A stretch of DNA of 64,000 nt from Vibrio stylophorae (GTDB lineage: Bacteria > Pseudomonadota > Gammaproteobacteria > Enterobacterales > Vibrionaceae), in the NCBI RefSeq assembly GCF_921293875.1, contig NZ_CAKLDI010000001.1:558001-622000 (forward strand). The letters run 5' to 3'. Below, in pieces: positions 57,293 through 64,000 of this stretch. The translations under genes were made by a program, and so were the position numbers. Every line of letters begins with the position of its first letter. Within the stretch, counting starts at the first letter, position 1. Below the pieces are notes generated by a model. That model had not been told where the DNA came from. It saw nothing but the letters and a program-made list of their open reading frames with translations, and searched no databases.

Positions 57293-59188
57293 ATGGCAAG
57301 AAAAGAGCGTTTGTTTATCGCAGGCCTGCCACAACTGATTGCGCTGAAGGGGCACAATCAACAGGCAGTGTTTGAAACCCCTGCTGATTATCACTACTTC
57401 TTACAATGTCTTGATAATGCATTGCAGCGATACGGTGGTGCGCTGCATGGTTATAGCTTGCAGCCCAGCCAAGTCTTATTGCTATTAACACCTAAAAATA
57501 AAGAGGGCTTAGGCCGCTTTATGCAGCATATTGGCCGCTGTTATGTACCCTATTTTAATCAGGCGCATCAGCGCAGTGGTGCCTTATGGGAAGGGCGTTA
57601 TCATAGTTGCCATATTGAGCCGGGTAGCTACTTTTTACTCTGCCTGCAATATGTTGATATTCAGGCGCAGCAACTGAGTGCCAGTAGTGGTTCTTTTCGT
57701 GATCACAGTTGGTGTAGTTATCAGCACCATTTGGGCCATGATTTTCAACCACGTATTGATGAACACACACAGTATCGCCAATTGGGTGAAACGCCAGCCA
57801 TGCGCGCCAGTGCATACTCTCACTTTATTACCACGCCGCTGAGCAATAGCGTGATTGAGCGTATTGAAAGCTGCCTGCAACAAAATTGTGTGTTGGGTAC
57901 GCCGCAATTTTGTCAAAGTGTGGAGCATCAAATTCATCGCCATGTGCGCCCTCGCCATAGTGGCCGGCCGCGTAAGCATTTTCACAATCCATTGCAAAAT
58001 TGGGTCTGGCTGGAAGAACAAGCGCGTTTGCTGTTTGATCGCTATGGCTATCAAGAGATTCGACTACCGTTGCTTGAAGCCCATGATCCCCTTGAGATGG
58101 TGACCGATTTTACCCAGGGCAGTGTGCAAGCGGCGATTGCAAGTCACAACGCAGTGCTGCGCCATGAAGGGACGCTGAGTTGTTTGCGTGCGGTATCCCA
58201 GCATCAAGAATTGTTGCAGCAAGGTAAGCTTTGGTATCAAGGCCCAGTGTTTCATGACCATGGGCAGGAGCCGAGCCAAGTCACGCAATTACATCAAATC
58301 GGTGCCGAAGCCTTTGGCTGTGAAGGGGTGGAGATTGTGCTGGAGCAGCTTTTATTACAGCACCATTTTTTTGCGCAGCTCAATCTATCTGAACAGGTCA
58401 ACCTGCGTATTAACCACCTGGGTAGTGCTGATGAATTTGCCCAATTTCGTCAAGCATTGCGCGATTACTTTGAACCCTTTCGCTTGGTGCTCGATGCGCA
58501 AAGCTTAAGTTGGCTTGAGCAAACGCCTGAGCGTATTTTGCATCAGCATCCGAGTCTTTTAAATGCGCTGGTGGCTGAAGCGCCGCGGCTTCATTATTTT
58601 TTAAGTCGCGCGTCAAAGCAGCGATTTGCCAAGCTGACGCAAGTGCTGCGCGAGATGGATGTGATCTTTGAAATTCAGCTGGAGCTTTTTCCTGAACGTG
58701 ATTACAGCCACACGATTTTTGAGTGGCACTGTGATCGCCTTGGCGAAGACAGCTTGCTTTGTCGCGGTGGGCGTTATGATCTCTATGCCAGTGAGCATTT
58801 AGAGCAAAATACCTTTGCCTGTGGATTTGCTTTTCAGCTGGAGTCCTTAATGAAGCTGATTGAGCAGCAAGGTGAATCAGATTGGGCGAAAGAGAGCCAA
58901 AATATGGTGGTGATCCCGCGCACCCAATTTGATCAAGCCTATGCCATGCAAGTGACAAGGCAGTTGCGACAAACCTTTCCTAATAGCTGCGTGATCCATG
59001 ATTGCTCGCATCATTTAGCGGAAAAAAGTAAGCAGCAAGCCTTGAAGCGTGGCATGCCCTTTGTGTTGGTGGTGGATGAGCATGCCAGCATGCCTATTTC
59101 ACTTTATCAGCATCATCAAAATGAAGGCACCGAGCTTAATCTACACGACACCATTCAAACCCTGATGCGTCAGTTACCGCTGCAATAA
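57293..59188 (+). CDS. fusion of degenerate REP-associated (Y1) transposase and HisRS-like module
   Basis: 631 residues, uninterrupted, with AGGAG five bases before the ATG. Residues 1-~230 follow REP-associated tyrosine transposases along their full length (for example RSGALWEGRYHSC, then VRPRHSGRPRK), but the HUH motif is lost: the usual NHVH is S59-Q-V-L62. The tyrosine is kept (Y120). Residues ~235-631 are a HisRS catalytic plus anticodon-type domain: RYGYQEIRLPLLE is identical to the neighbouring HisRS. Histidine-pocket residues remain (E292, T294, Q335, E339, Y471), while the three arginines needed for activation are changed (H321, F466, S518). So it should not charge tRNA or transpose. 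Proposed role, by inference: histidine-sensing DNA/RNA-binding regulator of the divergent hdc genes. Confidence 0.85.
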   Translation: MARKERLFIAGLPQLIALKGHNQQAVFETPADYHYFLQCLDNALQRYGGALHGYSLQPSQVLLLLTPKNKEGLGRFMQHIGRCYVPYFNQAHQRSGALWEGRYHSCHIEPGSYFLLCLQYVDIQAQQLSASSGSFRDHSWCSYQHHLGHDFQPRIDEHTQYRQLGETPAMRASAYSHFITTPLSNSVIERIESCLQQNCVLGTPQFCQSVEHQIHRHVRPRHSGRPRKHFHNPLQNWVWLEEQARLLFDRYGYQEIRLPLLEAHDPLEMVTDFTQGSVQAAIASHNAVLRHEGTLSCLRAVSQHQELLQQGKLWYQGPVFHDHGQEPSQVTQLHQIGAEAFGCEGVEIVLEQLLLQHHFFAQLNLSEQVNLRINHLGSADEFAQFRQALRDYFEPFRLVLDAQSLSWLEQTPERILHQHPSLLNALVAEAPRLHYFLSRASKQRFAKLTQVLREMDVIFEIQLELFPERDYSHTIFEWHCDRLGEDSLLCRGGRYDLYASEHLEQNTFACGFAFQLESLMKLIEQQGESDWAKESQNMVVIPRTQFDQAYAMQVTRQLRQTFPNSCVIHDCSHHLAEKSKQQALKRGMPFVLVVDEHASMPISLYQHHQNEGTELNLHDTIQTLMRQLPLQ

Positions 59189-59214
59189 GCTTTGCAGATA
59201 TAGATGATTCACCT

Positions 59215-59322
59215 ATGCCATGGATGGCGGGTCAGTTTAGGTCGCGCAATGTTGATCATGAAGTGCTCGACAGTGAAGTAATAAAGAGTGAAGTGATGAA
59301 TAGTGAAGTTATCAATGGTTAA
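59215..59322 (+). CDS. possible small ORF with EVxxS repeats
   Basis: 35 codons starting MPWMAGQ, then a run of four five-residue units (EVLDS, EVIKS, EVMNS, EVING) before TAA. The unit matches the 15-bp DNA repeat below, so the frame may be a by-product of it. No clear ribosome binding site. Unknown family. Confidence 0.2.
   Translation: MPWMAGQFRSRNVDHEVLDSEVIKSEVMNSEVING
59272..59316. repeat. 15-bp tandem repeat, three copies
   Basis: Three adjacent units starting AGTGAAGT (59272, 59287, 59302), consensus AGTGAAGTRATRAAK with few changes; a more diverged copy precedes. The period is a multiple of three. Confidence 0.7.
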
Positions 59323-59690
59323 GCCCTCAGTACTCAGCCCTCAATATTACCCGAGTAATTGACTCGGTTATTCGTCAGAGCCTATTAACTGATGACAGCT
59401 TGTTCAATCTGCTGATGGTATTTGCAACAGTGGATGATCTTTACATTTTGCTATGGCGTCTCACTGCTCTTCGTGTAATTCGCTTTAATCTATTGAAAAA
59501 ACATCGCGTTTATCGGCACTTGTTCCGAAAGTCCCTGATGTTGTTGCACGTATTTCCCTACTCTTGAATCAAAAAGATCCAATAGGTTAAAGCTATCAAT
59601 GGTATTCGTTTTTCCAAATTTACTCCCTAGGCTACCTTTTCTATGATGATTTTAACAAAACAGTGCGCCGCACTGCTCACGGAGACGAAT
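59323..59690. other. intergenic stretch before dps
   Basis: No gene supported. A small hairpin CCGAGT/ACTCGG (59351-59367) followed by TTATT could be a weak terminator of the fusion gene. The dps promoter must lie in the right part, but I see no clear -10/-35. Confidence 0.4.
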
Positions 59691-60164
59691 ATGATGAAAA
59701 CGAATTTGATTGGCCTTGATGCCCAAAAAACTGAAAAACTTGCCAATGCTTTGAACGCTTTGCTTGCCAACTACCAAGTCTTTTACATGAATAGCCGTGG
59801 TTACCACTGGAATATTCAAGGCCAAGCATTCTTTGAATTGCATGCAAAATTTGAAGAGATCTATACCGACCTACAACTGAAAGTGGATGAGCTCGCAGAG
59901 CGTATTTTGACTTTGGGCTACACCCCAGTGCACAGCTTTAGCCAATACCTTGCCATTAGCGATATTCAAGAGCACAAAGATGTGTTCAATGGTGAAGATG
60001 CCGTTCGCGGTTTGGTTGATAGCTTTAGTAAGTTGATTCACCAACAACGTAACCTAATGAATCTAGCTGGCGATGCCGAAGACGAAGGGACTTCCGCATT
60101 GATGAGCGACTATATTCGTGAGCAAGAAAAGCTGCTTTGGATGTTTAATGCTTGGTTGAAATAA
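59691..60164 (+). CDS. dps: DNA-protecting ferritin-like protein Dps
   Basis: 157 residues. Ferritin-like four-helix protein with the intersubunit ferroxidase residues: H in GYHWNIQG, then FFELHAKFEEIYTDLQLKVDELAERI with the conserved H, D and E. Forms a dodecamer that oxidises and stores iron and protects DNA. The N-terminus is short, with a single lysine, so direct DNA binding may be weak. GGAG lies before the double ATG at 59691; upstream in-frame ATGs lack such a site. Confidence 0.92.
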   Translation: MMKTNLIGLDAQKTEKLANALNALLANYQVFYMNSRGYHWNIQGQAFFELHAKFEEIYTDLQLKVDELAERILTLGYTPVHSFSQYLAISDIQEHKDVFNGEDAVRGLVDSFSKLIHQQRNLMNLAGDAEDEGTSALMSDYIREQEKLLWMFNAWLK

Positions 60165-60199
60165 CCACGTATTGTCATTTATTTGCAGTGACCCTAAAG

Positions 60200-60227
60200 T
60201 CCCCGGCAATTTGCCGGGGCTTTTTTG
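60200..60227 (+). terminator. terminator of dps
   Basis: CCCCGGCAA/TTGCCGGGG followed by CTTTTTT. Confidence 0.88.
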
Positions 60228-60388
60228 TATGTGCGGTTTAAACTGAGGATAAGGCCAGAGATATTCACTGCTTTACGGTGATCTTTGCTGGTAAATACGG
60301 TGGAATCCGCCCATAATGCCGCCTCTTTTTTCACCAGTGATGGTCTTTTGTTTTGATGATCACTGCTGCCACTGATAGGACATTTCGC

Positions 60389-61771
60389 TTGAGCTCACTT
60401 GCCTTTAATTCTTTGCCGCTTCAGCCTCAACTACTCGATACGCTAGACTCATTGGGCTATACCCAAATGACGCCGATTCAAGCCGATAGCTTGCCTGCGA
60501 TTCTGGCTGGCCAAGATGTCATTGGTCAGGGTAAAACCGGCTCAGGTAAAACTGCGGCATTTGCGCTTGGCGTCTTGTCAAACCTGCAAGTGAAGCGCTT
60601 TCGTGTGCAATCTTTGGTGCTTTGTCCAACGCGTGAACTGGCCGATCAAGTCGCCAAAGAGATTCGCACCTTGGCCCGTGGTATTCACAATATCAAAGTG
60701 CTGACCCTGTGTGGCGGTATGCCGATGGGTCCACAGATTGGCTCGCTTGAGCATGGCGCTCATATTTTGGTTGGTACCCCAGGCCGCGTGCTGGATCACT
60801 TGCAAAAAGGTCGCATCAATCTTGAAGAGCTCAACACCTTAGTGCTGGATGAAGCGGATCGCATGTTAGAGATGGGTTTTCAAGAAGCGTTGGATAGCAT
60901 CATTGGTCAAGCGCCAAAAGAGCGTCAAACCTTGCTCTTTAGTGCCACCTATCCAAAACAAATTGAGTCCATTGCCAGTAGCATTACGCGCAAGGCATTG
61001 ATGGTGAAAGTAGAAGCCGTGCATGATCACAGCGCCATTCGCCAATATTTTTATCAAGTGGATAGCCGTGAGGATCGTGATGCTGCATTGGCGCAATTGC
61101 TTTGCCAGTATCACCCAGAGTCAGCGGTGGTGTTTTGTAACACCAAAGTTGAGGTTCAAACCGTGACCGATGAGCTGCGTTATCGCGGGTTCTCTGTGGT
61201 GGAACTACATGGTGATATGGAGCAGCGCGAGCGCGATCAGGCGCTGGTGCAATTTGCCAACAAGAGTAAATCGATTTTGGTGGCCACTGATGTTGCCGCG
61301 CGCGGTTTGGATGTGGACAACCTTGATGCGGTGTTTAACTTTGAACTTTCGCGCGATCCTGAAGTGCACGTACACCGTATCGGCCGTACCGGTCGCGCGG
61401 GTAAGCAAGGCTTGGCCTTTAGCTTCTTTAGCCAAAAAGAGCAGTATAAAGTCGCGTTGATTGATGAATATATGGATTTACCGATTGAGCCTGCGATGTT
61501 GCCTGCATCCTCTGGCGAGGTGAGCGCCTATGACGCGCCTATGACCACCTTGCAAATTGATGGTGGTAAAAAGCAGAAGTTGCGCCCAGGTGATATTTTG
61601 GGCGCGCTCACCAGCGAAGGCGGCTTGCAAGGGACGCAAGTAGGTAAAATCAATGTGATGGCGATGCGCGCCTATGTGGCGGTGCAAACCAATGCGGCGA
61701 AAAAAGCGCTGCGTAAAATTGAAAGCGGCAAGATGAAAGGTCGCTCATTCCGCGCCCGTATCTTGCGTTAA
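60389..61771 (+). CDS. dbpA: ATP-dependent RNA helicase DbpA
   Basis: 460 residues. DEAD-box core: Q motif (TPIQADSLPAIL), motif I QGKTGSGKTAA, DEAD in VLDEADRMLEMGF, SAT, and HRIGRTGRAG. The C-terminal ~75 residues (TTLQIDGGKKQKLRPGDILGALTSEGGLQGTQVGKI) form the DbpA RNA-recognition domain that targets hairpin 92 of 23S rRNA for 50S assembly. I prefer the TTG at 60389, with AGGA eight bases upstream and the family-like N-terminus; the ATG at 60353 has no such site. Confidence 0.92.
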   Translation: MSSLAFNSLPLQPQLLDTLDSLGYTQMTPIQADSLPAILAGQDVIGQGKTGSGKTAAFALGVLSNLQVKRFRVQSLVLCPTRELADQVAKEIRTLARGIHNIKVLTLCGGMPMGPQIGSLEHGAHILVGTPGRVLDHLQKGRINLEELNTLVLDEADRMLEMGFQEALDSIIGQAPKERQTLLFSATYPKQIESIASSITRKALMVKVEAVHDHSAIRQYFYQVDSREDRDAALAQLLCQYHPESAVVFCNTKVEVQTVTDELRYRGFSVVELHGDMEQRERDQALVQFANKSKSILVATDVAARGLDVDNLDAVFNFELSRDPEVHVHRIGRTGRAGKQGLAFSFFSQKEQYKVALIDEYMDLPIEPAMLPASSGEVSAYDAPMTTLQIDGGKKQKLRPGDILGALTSEGGLQGTQVGKINVMAMRAYVAVQTNAAKKALRKIESGKMKGRSFRARILR

Positions 61772-61818
61772 TCGCCAATACACTGCGCTCATCAGTCAAT
61801 TGCTGATGTGAATGTGCC

Positions 61819-61847
61819 AAAAAGCCCACCAATTGGTGGGCTTTTTT
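61819..61847. terminator. bidirectional terminator dbpA / chemoreceptor
   Basis: AAAAGCCCACC/GGTGGGCTTTT around AATT. Confidence 0.88.
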
Positions 61848-61876
61848 GTCTCTAGTATGTGCTGTGATGTCGCGAA

Positions 61877-63508
61877 TTAACTCACCTTAAACTGGTCAAT
61901 CATCTGCTGCAGATTGGCTGCCAATTGGTTGAGCTCAACACAAGCTTGCGCGGTTTGGGTCGAGCCAGCTGCCACTTCAGTAGAGGCTTGGTAGATGGCT
62001 TCCACACTGCGTTGCAGCTCTTCACTGACCGAACTTTGCTCGCTACAGGCGCTGGCAATTTGTAGGTTCATATCCGCGATATTAGAGACGGAGTCGCCAA
62101 TGCCTTGAATCACGCCGCCAGTGGATTCGGCCTGCTGATTACAGGTGGTGATCATCTGACAGCTTTGCTCTGTGGCCGTGACCGCCAGTTTTGCGCGCTC
62201 TTGCAGCTGCTCGATGATCTTGACGATCTCTTGAGTTGAGTGCTGCGTGCGCCCAGCAAGGGTGCGCACTTCATCGGCCACCACCGCAAAGCCGCGGCCT
62301 TGCTCGCCAGCACGTGCCGCTTCAATGGCCGCATTGAGCGCCAATAAGTTGGTTTGCTCGGCGATATTTTGAATCACATCCACCACCAAGTTGATGGCAT
62401 TGGCATCTTTTTCCAAGCTTGTGACCATATCACCCGCTTCTTCAATCACTTTTTGTGCAATCGCGATTTGGCCAATCGCTTGGGCGACGTTTCGCGCGCC
62501 TTGGTGGGCGTTGTCACTTGCCGAGTTGGCTGCGAGTGAGGCTTCTTCCGTGTTGCCGGCAACTTCATTGACGGTGGCTTGCAATTGATTCATCGCGGTC
62601 GCAATCAGAGTTAGCTGATTTTGCTGCATCTGCATCCCTTGCGCGGTTTGCTCTGATACAGCGCTCACCTCATCAATGGAGCTCGCTAACTGAGTTGATG
62701 CACTGGCAATTTGGCTCATCACACTTTGCAGTTTGCTCTGCATACTTTGGCAAGCTTGCGCCAGTTGTCCTAGCTCATCTTGACCAAGTTGGCTGTGATC
62801 GAGCTGATAGGTGAGGTTACCTTGAGCAATCGCACGGGCCATGCCCATCACCTGACTCAAAGGACGGCTGATTTGACGGGTAAATAAACTGCCGGTGATC
62901 AGCATAAAGATCATCACGGCAATCAGACCTGCAATGCTGATTTCAATGCTTTGGCTTACGCGATCGCTGGCGGTTTTCTTATCTTTTGCAATATAAAAGT
63001 CATTGACCTTCTCAAGGCCTTGAAAGGCTTGATTGATCTCTAAATAAATGGGGTAGCTTTGTAAGATAAGGGCATTGGCTTGCGAACGTTGGTTGCTATC
63101 AACGGCTTTTCGAAAGTAATGAAGGTTCTCTACATAACGGCGCCAAGCCTGCTCAAGTTGATGAAAGGCTTTGCTGTCGGCTTCATCAAATAAGCCGGTG
63201 CGATATTGTTCAATCAATGCATTGATGCTTTGTTCTGCATTGCGGGTTGCGCGCATCCAATCAAGTGCTCGTGAATGATGCGGGTTTGCTGCGAGGGCGT
63301 ATTGATCTTTTCGCAGCTCAGACAGATTAATTTGCATCTCTTTGACTTGCAAAATGCTGGGTACTGTGGCGTCTGTAAATACGAAAAGTGCGCTTTGAAT
63401 TTGCCCAATCTGTTTGGTCATGTAGGTCATCAAAAGACTGAACACAATGGCGAGGCAGCAAAATATAAACGCAATTTTTTTGCGAATAGAAAGGTCTTTT
63501 AGGTTCAT
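61877..63508 (-). CDS. methyl-accepting chemotaxis protein
   Basis: 543 residues. Membrane helix 1 (about 11-30), a periplasmic four-helix-bundle sensor of ~155 residues, helix 2 (~189-209), HAMP (~210-262) and the signalling domain with the conserved hairpin tip [35 protein letters not shown] split around residues 384-418. Couples a periplasmic signal to CheA/CheW. Ligand not predictable. No CheR-tethering pentapeptide at the C-terminus. Start ATG 63508 with GGAGC upstream; its leader contains a terminator-like palindrome. Confidence 0.93.
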   Translation of the reverse strand: MNLKDLSIRKKIAFIFCCLAIVFSLLMTYMTKQIGQIQSALFVFTDATVPSILQVKEMQINLSELRKDQYALAANPHHSRALDWMRATRNAEQSINALIEQYRTGLFDEADSKAFHQLEQAWRRYVENLHYFRKAVDSNQRSQANALILQSYPIYLEINQAFQGLEKVNDFYIAKDKKTASDRVSQSIEISIAGLIAVMIFMLITGSLFTRQISRPLSQVMGMARAIAQGNLTYQLDHSQLGQDELGQLAQACQSMQSKLQSVMSQIASASTQLASSIDEVSAVSEQTAQGMQMQQNQLTLIATAMNQLQATVNEVAGNTEEASLAANSASDNAHQGARNVAQAIGQIAIAQKVIEEAGDMVTSLEKDANAINLVVDVIQNIAEQTNLLALNAAIEAARAGEQGRGFAVVADEVRTLAGRTQHSTQEIVKIIEQLQERAKLAVTATEQSCQMITTCNQQAESTGGVIQGIGDSVSNIADMNLQIASACSEQSSVSEELQRSVEAIYQASTEVAAGSTQTAQACVELNQLAANLQQMIDQFKVS

Positions 63509-63547
63509 GATGCTCCAAATTACATCAATAAAAGAAGAGAAAAAAAT

Positions 63548-63575
63548 GCGCACCATTTATTTATAAATTGTGCGC
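63548..63575 (-). promoter_or_regulatory. terminator-like palindrome in the chemoreceptor leader
   Basis: GCGCAC-ATTTAT and ATAAAT-GTGCGC pair with one mismatch (28 bases in all). On the minus strand it is followed by ATTTTTTT, as in an intrinsic terminator, 40 bases before the start codon. It may be an attenuator or an operator overlapping the promoter. Confidence 0.55.
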
Positions 63576-64000
63576 GGAAACATCATAGATCAGATTGAAA
63601 AAGGGCAAGTATGGCGTTACATGCAATTAGCGTTTTGGGTCACGGTTTTTTATTATTTTCAGTTCAAAAAGGTGAGTGTAATCGTTCTCTTATGTTGTGA
63701 AATGTCGTGAATTTGCGTACTAGTTTGCTGAATTTTCGTGATCTTGTGGTGAATATGTATATTTTTACATTGTGGTTTTTACTTAGATTGCCACATCAAA
63801 TAGGTTTCATTTTAGGCGCTCACATCGATTGCAAGAATTTTGCGAGAATGATGGGTTTGTTGGGGCAAGATCACGCTTAAATTATGCGGGATTGATAAGC
63901 AATTTTTGCAACAAGCTCACATTTCGCGCTGGATTTGCGAGATTGATAATATTTGATGCTGAGTTCAGTCGCAGAACTGACCTAATTTGCATTAATTGAC
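63576..64000. other. intergenic region at the window end
   Basis: 425 AT-rich bases without a supported gene. Contains three copies of a TGCGRGAWTGAT-type motif (63841, 63885, 63936); the last two share 13 of 14 bases (TGCGRGATTGATAA). Confidence 0.5.

Noticed and set aside
57293-59188. Fusion gene as an assembly chimera or frameshifted pseudogene
   Set aside because: No stop or frame break across 631 codons, both halves have full family length, and the gene has a promoter and ribosome site; still, one should confirm it in relatives.
63576-64000. c-di-GMP (GEMM) riboswitch upstream of the chemoreceptor
   Set aside because: The signature segments I know for GEMM-I were not found on the minus strand.

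Overview
The window comes from a gammaproteobacterium, very probably a member of the Vibrionaceae. The evidence is gene order: an ArsR regulator that reads as HlyU ends next to rpsT and murJ, and serB, a PilZ protein (PlzC-like) and radA sit together, as I recall for Vibrio. The rest is a chain of conserved gamma housekeeping blocks. I cannot name the genus from the sequence alone.

Layout. 0-8.7 kb: hlyU (3' end), rpsT, murJ, then ribF-ileS-lspA, ispH and dapB; fkpB, usually between lspA and ispH, is absent. 8.8-13.6 kb: a long control region with a PurR-type box and a sigma70 promoter, then carA-carB. 13.8-17.6 kb: an AraC/GyrI-type regulator, dacB, greA and yhbY. 17.6-32.4 kb: rlmE-ftsH, folP-glmM-secG, tRNA-Leu(GAG), initiator tRNA-Met, rimP-nusA-infB-rbfA-truB, rpsO, pnp; this is the classic transcription/translation/RNA-decay supercluster. 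32.4-37.7 kb: lipoproteins nlpI and loiP, then an AT-rich set of type IV minor pilin genes. 37.7-39.0 kb: a complete IS3-family element with matching inverted repeats and a 3-bp target duplication. 39.0-51.1 kb: ytjB/serB, a tandem-PilZ protein, radA, an M23 peptidase, ettA, slt-trpR and yjjX.

51.5-59.3 kb is the accessory region and the most interesting part. On the minus strand lies a histamine-forming acid-resistance/energy module in the order antiporter (hdcT1), PLP-dependent histidine decarboxylase (hdc), antiporter (hdcT2), histidyl-tRNA synthetase (hisRS). Divergently, with its own promoter, lies a 631-residue protein that fuses a Y1/REP-associated transposase domain (HUH histidines lost) to a full HisRS-like module. 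Against the HisRS 5 kb away, this module keeps the residues expected to hold histidine but has lost the three catalytic/ATP-binding arginines. I propose that it is a domesticated, DNA-binding histidine sensor controlling the neighbouring decarboxylase genes. The 352-bp divergent intergenic region carries several hairpins/palindromes that could be its targets.

59.7-64.0 kb: dps, dbpA and a methyl-accepting chemotaxis protein. Several other structured non-coding elements are recorded: a perfect three-way-junction palindrome upstream of the M23 gene, a terminator-like palindrome in the chemoreceptor leader, and an RNase III-type hairpin before pnp. All assignments are from reading the sequence and from memory of the families; no database search was run.
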